A stretch of DNA of 40,436 nt from Pseudomonadota bacterium (GTDB lineage Bacteria > Pseudomonadota > Gammaproteobacteria > Steroidobacterales > Woeseiaceae). Both the position numbers and the translations under genes were made by a program. The stretch lies in NCBI GenBank assembly GCA_022563195.1, contig JADFNV010000023.1, positions 1-40,436 on the forward strand, written 5' to 3'. Each line of letters begins with the position of its first letter. Positions within the stretch are counted from its first letter, which is position 1. Shown piece after piece: positions 34,793 through 40,436 of this stretch. The notes beneath the pieces were generated by a model that saw only the letters and a program-made list of their open reading frames with translations, was not told the DNA's origin and did not search any database.

Positions 34793-35109
34793 TCGATGCG
34801 CTCCACAAACACCTGGATAGATCCACCGCAGGCCAGACCCACTTCCCATGCATCAGCATCGGTGTAAGCGAAGTCCATCATGATCGATTCACCGCTGGCA
34901 ATCACATCCTGTGCGGCGCTGACCACGGCGCCCTCCACACAGCCACCGGACACCGATCCTTCGAACGCGCCGTCGGCCGCGATCACCAGGTTACTGCCGA
35001 CGGGCCGCGGCGACGAGCCGCACGTCTCCACCACGGTAGCCAACGCAACTTTGCGGCCGGCCTCAAGCCAGGCAAGTGCCGTTGCGAGGACTTCAGTGGG
35101 TTCCTGCAT
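34789..35109 (-). CDS. XdhC N-terminal domain protein, CODH maturation
   Basis: This 106-residue protein is the XdhC/CoxI N-domain only: KVALATVVETCGSSPRPVGS, then GSVSGGCVEGAVVSAAQDV and a short VGLACGGSIQVFVE end, where the Cys of SGGCVE and of LACGG are the conserved cysteines. The protein stops where the Rossmann domain would start; that part is encoded by the next gene with a 4-nt overlap. The pair therefore amounts to one XdhC in two polypeptides, a form known in other cox and xdh clusters. Its start overlaps the previous XdhC gene by 17 nt. Confidence 0.88.
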   Translation of the reverse strand: MQEPTEVLATALAWLEAGRKVALATVVETCGSSPRPVGSNLVIAADGAFEGSVSGGCVEGAVVSAAQDVIASGESIMMDFAYTDADAWEVGLACGGSIQVFVERIE

Positions 35110-35932
35110 GCTCGCCGGCTATGCTTTTTTCTGAATCTGCCGTCATGCGATCGTCGCTGCCCTGCCGTCGACGTTGCACCAGTTCGGCCAACACGGATAC
35201 GGCGACTTCTTCTGGCGTGACGGCACCGATATCAAGTCCTGCTGGAGCATCGATGCGATCCACCGCGTTAGCGTCAAAGCCCCGTTGCTTCATTGTCTCT
35301 TTAAGACGCGCACTTTTTTTCGGGCTGGCGATAAGACCAATGTAGCCTGAACCCAGATTGAGCGCCGCATCGAGAGCGCGAGCGTCGCCGGAGCCCTGTG
35401 TGGCGACGACGATTGCCGATGGCGGCCGTTCGATTTTGGCAACATCGTCGAAATCCTCAATCCAGCCGCTCGCCGCGGTAAATCTTTCTTGTTTACCCCC
35501 CGGCGCCGCGACGATGACGTCAAATCCGGCGCCCGCAGCGAGTGCACAAAGCGCCTGCGCGATAGCGGTCTGTCCTATCACTACCAATAACGGTTTGGGC
35601 ATCATGGGCTCGATGAAGATGTCCAACGTCCCGCCGCTCTGGCAGGTCATCGGGTAACCGATAATACCGCTTTCAAGGCCTTCAAGATCGCGGCTGATGC
35701 GGATCAGGCGCGTTCGTCCATCGTGAAGTGCGTCAACGGCGTTGCTGGTCACCGCTGGCTTCGCGCAACCGCCACCGACCCAACCGGCAAGAATGCCGTT
35801 CTCGTCGAGTACCGCGCGGTCGCCGGCTTTGGCCGAGCTTGGTGCCACCGTGCGAACCACGGTGGCAACAACGTAGGCTTTGCCAGCCGCAGTCAGTTGC
35901 TCGATGGTTTCTTTGATGTCTTGCACACTCAT
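35093..35932 (-). CDS. coxF: XdhC/CoxF-like molybdenum-cofactor maturation protein
   Basis: This 279-residue fused two-domain XdhC-family protein has an N-domain with ATVVRTVAPSSAKAGD, GWVGGGCAKPAV and PMTCQSGGTLDIFIEP, and a C-terminal Rossmann domain with LLVVIGQTAIAQALCALAAGAGF and SGYIGLIASPKKSARL plus a closing GAVTPEEVAVSVLAELVQ. Length and place after coxE agree with CoxF of carboxydotrophs; the symbol rests on synteny. Its start overlaps the coxE stop by 4 nt (ATGA). The other two XdhC pieces downstream would correspond to a CoxI-like factor. Confidence 0.82.
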   Translation of the reverse strand: MSVQDIKETIEQLTAAGKAYVVATVVRTVAPSSAKAGDRAVLDENGILAGWVGGGCAKPAVTSNAVDALHDGRTRLIRISRDLEGLESGIIGYPMTCQSGGTLDIFIEPMMPKPLLVVIGQTAIAQALCALAAGAGFDVIVAAPGGKQERFTAASGWIEDFDDVAKIERPPSAIVVATQGSGDARALDAALNLGSGYIGLIASPKKSARLKETMKQRGFDANAVDRIDAPAGLDIGAVTPEEVAVSVLAELVQRRRQGSDDRMTADSEKSIAGEHAGTH

Positions 35933-37098
35933 TGCAATGACTCGATCAGTTGCGGTAACACCCGCTCGATGGCCGCGAGGTCACCGCCCGGTGCCAGTAA
36001 GTCGAGATAGGGCATGGCCGTGCGCATGCCGCGAGCCACGGGCGTGAAATCCGGCTGATTCAATAATGGATTCAACCATATCATGCGCCGCGCGCGTCTC
36101 CGCAGCGTGCCGAGGGCGGCAGCCAGCAGTGCAGTGTCACCGGTGTCGTAGCCGTCGCTGACGATGATCACGCCGGTGCGCGAATGCACCAGGCGCGAAC
36201 CTTGCTCACGATTGAATTCCTGCAGGCATTCACCGATGCGCGTACCGCCGCCCCACCCGACGGCAAGCACATTCAGGCGTTCTTGCGCTCGCCATGGATC
36301 CGGGTCTCGCAATGCCTCAGCGACGCTCGTGATGCGGGTATGAAATATGAAGCAATGCACATCCTTAAGTTCTTTGCACAACGCACGCGCGAGACGCAAA
36401 TAGAAAAAACTGTAGGCGTTCATCGAGCGGCTCACATCCAGCAGCAACACCAGGCGTGGGCGAACGCGGCGACGTGTCTTCCATGCGAGTCGCAAGGGCG
36501 TGCCACCACTTGCGACACTTTGTCGTATCGTGCTTTGCAGATCGAGCCGCCGGCCACGCTGCGAGCGCACCTCGCGACGCAGTTTCAGGTGTTTGAGACG
36601 CCGTGCCAGGCGGCGCATCAATGCTTCGACTATGCGCGCCTGGTCCGCCTGGTTGAGTTCACTGAAATCCGTTGACGACAGATTCTCCTCGCGACTCGCG
36701 CCGTGTCCGGCGGCTTCCGTGTCGTCGACTACCGCATCTTCTACCGTGTCCGGCGATTCGTGCGCGCCGCCATCGTCACCCCCGTTAGTCACTTCCTCGG
36801 TATCGGGCGCCGCGTCGCGTTGCACGAATACGCTTTTGTTCGGCGGCAGGAAGTAAGCATCGAACAAGGCGTCGAAGCGCTGCCATTCTTCGAAACGCTT
36901 ACACAGCAACGATTTCAAATTCCAGCGCAGGATCGCTTGATTGAGTATGCCCGTCTGCGCGGCAGTGTCGACAATATCCACCGTATCGGCGGCGCTTACG
37001 CCGTAGCCATTGCCGTGCAGAAATGCCGTAAAGCCCGCGAGCCGCGTCAATAAATCGGTGCCGACGTCGCCGCATTCGGCCGCCTCAATCGTCAACAT
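35929..37098 (-). CDS. coxE: CoxE-like VWA-domain protein, CODH maturation
   Basis: This 389-residue VWA-containing protein has an N-terminal helical domain (about 1-90), an acidic linker (about 95-150) and a VWA domain (about 205-389) with the metal-site motif D221-V-S-R-S (S223, S225) in LVLLLDVSRSMNAY. The Thr and Asp loops of the MIDAS are not assigned with confidence. In carboxydotrophs CoxE works with the MoxR-type ATPase CoxD to assemble the [CuSMoO2] site of CODH. The ATG overlaps the coxD stop by 7 nt (37092-37098), so the two are translationally coupled. Confidence 0.9.
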   Translation of the reverse strand: MLTIEAAECGDVGTDLLTRLAGFTAFLHGNGYGVSAADTVDIVDTAAQTGILNQAILRWNLKSLLCKRFEEWQRFDALFDAYFLPPNKSVFVQRDAAPDTEEVTNGGDDGGAHESPDTVEDAVVDDTEAAGHGASREENLSSTDFSELNQADQARIVEALMRRLARRLKHLKLRREVRSQRGRRLDLQSTIRQSVASGGTPLRLAWKTRRRVRPRLVLLLDVSRSMNAYSFFYLRLARALCKELKDVHCFIFHTRITSVAEALRDPDPWRAQERLNVLAVGWGGGTRIGECLQEFNREQGSRLVHSRTGVIIVSDGYDTGDTALLAAALGTLRRRARRMIWLNPLLNQPDFTPVARGMRTAMPYLDLLAPGGDLAAIERVLPQLIESLQ

Positions 37099-37991
37099 GT
37101 CGCCGCGATGCGCGCCACCACATCGGGAGTAAATCCAGTGCGGTCATCGCGAGTTTTAATGAGCGCGCTCAATGTATCGATGATGCGTTCCGCGCCGTCA
37201 TCGTTGATGACTGTGATGCCCATGCGCAGCAAGGCCGCCGTCCAATCCAGCGTTTCTGCAATGCCCGGCTTTTTCTGCAGCTCCATACGACGAACCTGTT
37301 GCACGAATGCCACCACCTGGCGGGCGAGCTGATCCGCTGCCTGCGGCGCCTTGATTTTGACGATGGCCAGTTCCTTCGCAAAATCAGGATACTCGATGAA
37401 CTGATACAGGCACCGACGACGCAGCGCGTCAGAGAGTTCACGCGTGCCGTTTGACGTGATGATAACCAACGGTCGTGTAATCGCGTGTACCGTGCCCAGT
37501 TCCGGAATCGAAATCTGGAAGTCGGACAATAATTCGAGCAGATAGGCCTCGAACGCCTCGTCGGCGCGATCCACTTCGTCGATGAGCAACACGGGCGGTT
37601 CGTCGCAACTGATGGCCTCGAGCAGTGGCCGCTTCAGCAAGTACGTTTCGGAGAAGATGTCTTTTTCTTTGGCAGCCAGCGGACGATCGTCTTGCTCGAG
37701 CAGTTTAATCGCCAATAATTGCCGCTGGTAGTTCCACTCGTACATCGCGGCGTGCACGTCGAGCCCTTCGTAACACTGCAGACGGATGAGGCGTGCGCTG
37801 CGCACCGTCGCGAACGCTTTGGCGATTTCTGTCTTGCCGACGCCGGCGTCCCCCTCTACCAGCAACGGCCGACCGAGATCGAGCGTCAGCAGCAACGTTG
37901 CCGCGAGCGAGGCTTCGGCGACATAGCCGGCAGATTCGAGCTGACCCTGCAAGCCAGCAATATCCGCTGTTCGGTCGGTCGCGAGCGTCAC
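37092..37991 (-). CDS. coxD: CoxD-like MoxR-family AAA+ ATPase, CODH maturation
   Basis: I start at a GTG at 37991, which overlaps the coxG stop (GTGA) and gives 299 residues, the usual CoxD length. A longer reading runs through coxG and is rejected. The ATPase has Walker A EGDAGVGKT (K53), Walker B VLLIDEVDRAD, the MoxR-type inserts, sensor 1 LVIITSNGTRELS and an Arg finger RRRCLYQF. CoxD is a partially unfolding ATPase needed to build the copper-sulfur-molybdenum centre in apo-CODH. Downstream is coxE with a 7-nt overlap. Confidence 0.92.
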   Translation of the reverse strand: MTLATDRTADIAGLQGQLESAGYVAEASLAATLLLTLDLGRPLLVEGDAGVGKTEIAKAFATVRSARLIRLQCYEGLDVHAAMYEWNYQRQLLAIKLLEQDDRPLAAKEKDIFSETYLLKRPLLEAISCDEPPVLLIDEVDRADEAFEAYLLELLSDFQISIPELGTVHAITRPLVIITSNGTRELSDALRRRCLYQFIEYPDFAKELAIVKIKAPQAADQLARQVVAFVQQVRRMELQKKPGIAETLDWTAALLRMGITVINDDGAERIIDTLSALIKTRDDRTGFTPDVVARIAATC

Positions 37992-38596
37992 GCCCTTTTC
38001 TTGGCAAAAAGACCGCGCAGCCAGTCCATGAAAACTGCCCATCCGAGCGCGAGCGCATTGAGTTCTTTGGCACGTGATGCCGGGGCCACCATGGTCGGCT
38101 CGTCGTCGCCTGCTACCGCAGACCCAGAGTGTTGCTCCTGCAGCGCCGCGACCTCTGCCGCGAAGTTGTCCGCGAACTGCAGCAATATTTTGTCGGCGAC
38201 CGAGTTCATCAAGCGTCCGCCGAAGGCCGCCAACCTGCCGCTCATCGAGACTTCGCTCGAACCGACCAACTCGCACAAGCCGCCATCGACCGCGTCGATG
38301 CGCGCGAGTAGATTCATGGTCACACCGGAATTTCCGGTGCTGTCCGTACCCTTGCCGATCAGGCGCAGAGACTGCGTCGTCGGGTCGATGTCTTGCACCT
38401 CGACTTCGCCTCTGAACGACATCGTCGCCGGCCCAACTCTAACCTTCACCGTGCCCTTGTGGCGGTTCTCGTCAACGCGCTCGGTAATCTGCGCGCCGGG
38501 CATACACGCGGCAACCGCTTCGACGTCCTGCAAAAATTCCCACGCGATTGCCGGCGTGCTTGGCAGGGGAAACGTTTTGTCGAGTTGCACCTTCAT
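37988..38596 (-). CDS. coxG: CoxG-like SRPBCC protein of the CODH operon
   Basis: This 202-residue protein is a CoxG/SRPBCC (Bet v1-like) lipid-cavity fold: KTFPLPSTPAIAWEFLQDVEAVAACMPGA, then GTVKVRVGPATMSFRGE and MSGRLAAFGGRLMNSVADKI. A C-terminal hydrophobic tail (LALGWAVFMDWLRGLFAKKRA) could bind the membrane. Work on CODH operons suggests CoxG carries quinone or anchors CODH to the membrane; I infer the same here. It lies 12 nt after coxL and overlaps coxD by 4 nt. Confidence 0.9.
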   Translation of the reverse strand: MKVQLDKTFPLPSTPAIAWEFLQDVEAVAACMPGAQITERVDENRHKGTVKVRVGPATMSFRGEVEVQDIDPTTQSLRLIGKGTDSTGNSGVTMNLLARIDAVDGGLCELVGSSEVSMSGRLAAFGGRLMNSVADKILLQFADNFAAEVAALQEQHSGSAVAGDDEPTMVAPASRAKELNALALGWAVFMDWLRGLFAKKRA

Positions 38597-38608
38597 GCCG
38601 GATCGCCG

Positions 38609-40436
38609 CTATGTGTCTGCATGCTTGTCGATTCCCAGCGCTTTACACTGCTGCCATACGCGATAAGCCGAGTGCGGCATGTCCATGTGCGTCACGCCTA
38701 AATGCGCAAACGCATCCACGACCGCGTTGGAGAAACACGGAATGCCACCGACATGGGGCGATTCCGCGACGCCCTTGGCGCCGATCGGATGGTGCGGCGA
38801 GGGTGTAACGGTCTCGTCGGTTTCCCAATGTGGCGTTTCAAACGATGTGGGAATGAAATAGTCCATCAGGCTGTTGCCGAGATGATTGCCATTTTCGTCG
38901 AACGGGATCTCCTGGCCAAACGCGACCGCAAAGGCTTCGGTCAGGCCACCGTGAATCTGGCCCTCGATGATCATCGGGTTGATGCGCGTGCCGCAATCGT
39001 CCAGCGCGTAGAAACGCCGGACCTTGGTCTCCCCGGTGAAACGGTCGATGTCGACCACGCAGACATAAGCGCCGAATGGAAATGTCAGGTTCGGTGGATC
39101 GTAGTATTCGCTCGCATCGAGGCCCTGTTGCATGCCGTCCGGCAGGTTGCCCGTGTGCGCCACCATGGCGATTTCCTTCATCGTCTTGGTCTGCTCGGGA
39201 TTACCTTTAACCTTGAAGCGGTCGATCTCCCACTCCAGGTCGGCTTCGCCAACCTCCAGCAGGTGTGCGGCGATAGTCTTCGCTTTCGCCCGGATTTTGC
39301 GGGCCGCCAACGCCGCGGCGGCACCGCCTACCGGAGTCGACCGCGAGCCCCAGGTGCCCGCGCCGTATGGCGCCGTGTCGGTATCGCCTTCCTCGATCTG
39401 GATTTCATCCGACGGCAGGCCGAGTTCCGTGGCTATGATCTGCGCATACGTGGTCGCGTGCCCCTGTCCCTGGCTCATCGTGCCGAATCGCGCAATGGCA
39501 CTGCCCGTCGGGTTGACGCGGATTTCGCAGCTGTCGAACAGGCCGATGCCGAGAATGTCGCAGATCTTGGTCGGTCCGGCGCCCACGATTTCAGTAAAGG
39601 TGCTGATGCCGATGCCCATCAATTCGCCGTTGGCGCGCTTTTCGGCCTGTTCCTTCAAGAGTCCCTCGTAGTCGACGGCCTTCAATACCTTGTCGAGCGC
39701 ATTGTGATAACTACCACTGTCGACGGTCCATCCCAACGACGTGGTGTAAGGGAACATGTCCTCTTTGATGAAGTTGCGCCGGCGTATCTCCGCTTTATCA
39801 ACGCCCACCTTAAGCGCCAGAATGTCGATCATGCGCTCGATCAGGTAGACCGCTTCGGTGACCCGCAACGAGCAGCGATAGGCCACCCCGCCCGGCGCCT
39901 TGTTCGTATAGACGGCATCGACGCGACAATACGCCGCGGGTATGTCGTAAGAACCCGTGCAGATGCTGAACAATCCGGCCGGCAACACGGTTGCCGACAC
40001 GTGTGAATTGAACGCCCCATGGTCGGCGAGGGCGAAAAATCGCAACGCCTTGATACGGCCATCCTTGTCGGCGGCGAGTTCGCCGATGCCGTGATAGTCG
40101 CGGGCAAATCCAGTCGTCGAAATATTCTCGATGCGAGATTCAATCCACTTGATCGGCAGTCCCGTGACGATCGACGCGACGACGGCGATCACGTAGCCCG
40201 GATAGATCGGCACCTTGTTGCCGAAGCCACCGCCAATATCGCCACTGATAACACGAATCTTGCTTTCCGGGATTCCGGACAGCATGGCAAGCACGGTACG
40301 AAACAGATGCGGCACCTGCGACGTCACGTTGACCGTCAGCTGACCCATGACCTTGTCGAACGATGCCACGCAACCGCAGGTCTCGATGGGACACGGATGC
40401 ACGCGCGGATTGAGGATTTCTTCCTTGACAGTCACC
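38609..40436 (-). CDS. coxL: Aerobic carbon-monoxide dehydrogenase large subunit, 5' end outside window
   Basis: This is the C-terminal 600-odd residues of CoxL, the molybdenum-copper subunit oxidising CO to CO2; the N-terminal roughly 200 residues lie right of the window. It matches form I CoxL closely in the segments I recall: ETCGCVASFD, DIGGGFGNKVPIYPGYV, NISTTGFARDYH, TNKAPGGVAYRCSLR, ALDDCGTRINPMIIEGQIHG and PIGAKGVAESPHVGG, the last containing the active-site Glu. The copper-ligand Cys is present in AYRCSLR (39863-39883), but Phe of the canonical AYxCSFR is Leu. The coxG gene follows 12 nt downstream, then coxD, coxE and XdhC genes. The small and medium subunits (coxS, coxM) are expected upstream. 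Confidence 0.95.
   Translation of the reverse strand, partial: VTVKEEILNPRVHPCPIETCGCVASFDKVMGQLTVNVTSQVPHLFRTVLAMLSGIPESKIRVISGDIGGGFGNKVPIYPGYVIAVVASIVTGLPIKWIESRIENISTTGFARDYHGIGELAADKDGRIKALRFFALADHGAFNSHVSATVLPAGLFSICTGSYDIPAAYCRVDAVYTNKAPGGVAYRCSLRVTEAVYLIERMIDILALKVGVDKAEIRRRNFIKEDMFPYTTSLGWTVDSGSYHNALDKVLKAVDYEGLLKEQAEKRANGELMGIGISTFTEIVGAGPTKICDILGIGLFDSCEIRVNPTGSAIARFGTMSQGQGHATTYAQIIATELGLPSDEIQIEEGDTDTAPYGAGTWGSRSTPVGGAAAALAARKIRAKAKTIAAHLLEVGEADLEWEIDRFKVKGNPEQTKTMKEIAMVAHTGNLPDGMQQGLDASEYYDPPNLTFPFGAYVCVVDIDRFTGETKVRRFYALDDCGTRINPMIIEGQIHGGLTEAFAVAFGQEIPFDENGNHLGNSLMDYFIPTSFETPHWETDETVTPSPHHPIGAKGVAESPHVGGIPCFSNAVVDAFAHLGVTHMDMPHSAYRVWQQCKALGIDKHADT

Noticed and set aside
37992..38276. 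Extended N-terminus of coxD upstream of 37991
   Set aside because: It lies wholly within coxG in another frame; a GTG overlapping the coxG stop gives the usual CoxD length.
38702..40006. Plus-strand open frame opposite coxL (about 434 codons)
   Set aside because: Antisense shadow of a well-recognised CoxL sequence; Arg/His/Ala-rich with no recognisable domain.

Overview
This window looks like a chromosomal piece from a free-living Gram-negative bacterium, most likely a gammaproteobacterium. The evidence is lipoprotein and Tat signals, outer-membrane barrels, LKRRNVFRVA-type FlgO/TPR proteins, M1 and S9 peptidases, and dense gene packing on both strands. I cannot name the genus. A form I-type aerobic CO dehydrogenase operon enters from the right edge, so CO oxidation is a likely trait.

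Layout. Positions 1-1445 are the edge of an integrated element: a small HTH protein overlapping a tyrosine integrase, which ends next to the 3' end of a tRNA-Arg(TCG). The rest of the element lies left of the window. Positions 1462-5553 hold a secreted NTF2-like protein, a translationally coupled pair (substrate-binding lipoprotein plus membrane GGDEF-EAL protein), and a gene remnant. Positions 5506-18835 are mainly catabolic and envelope enzymes: a yeast-type cytosine deaminase, an M1 aminopeptidase lipoprotein, a DUF5916 outer-membrane protein, a PLP dehydratase-like enzyme, a VOC protein, a small membrane protein, a YiiX/NlpC-like hydrolase followed directly by an alpha/beta hydrolase, a Tat-exported covalent flavoprotein oxidase and an S9 peptidase. 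Positions 18832-22556, on the minus strand, carry a DUF2779 nuclease-like protein, a HAD lipoprotein and a propeller-like lipoprotein.

Positions 22658-27040 are more accessory: an intact FlgO/TPR membrane protein, an internally deleted paralogue, and an AbiE-type toxin-antitoxin pair in toxin-first order. The promoter of that pair is embedded in a perfect 19-bp inverted repeat. Positions 27134-30268 encode an exported isoaspartyl methyltransferase and a membrane spermidine-synthase-like protein.

Positions 30287-33826 form a two-gene operon that I consider the most unusual part of the window. One gene encodes a MotA/TolQ/ExbB-like four-helix channel subunit. The other encodes a MotB/ExbD-like partner with a conserved transmembrane Asp, about 565 residues of coiled coil including five 52-residue repeats, and a C-terminal OmpA-like domain. 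It resembles the ZorAB/MotAB motor class but has no flagellar or Zorya neighbours.

Positions 34088-40436 (minus strand) are the cox operon: coxL (5' end outside the window), coxG, coxD, coxE, an XdhC/CoxF-like gene and a second XdhC split into two overlapping genes. Overlaps of 4 to 17 nt through most of the operon imply co-translation of CODH and its maturation factors. The CoxL active-site loop reads AYRCSLR rather than the canonical AYxCSFR.
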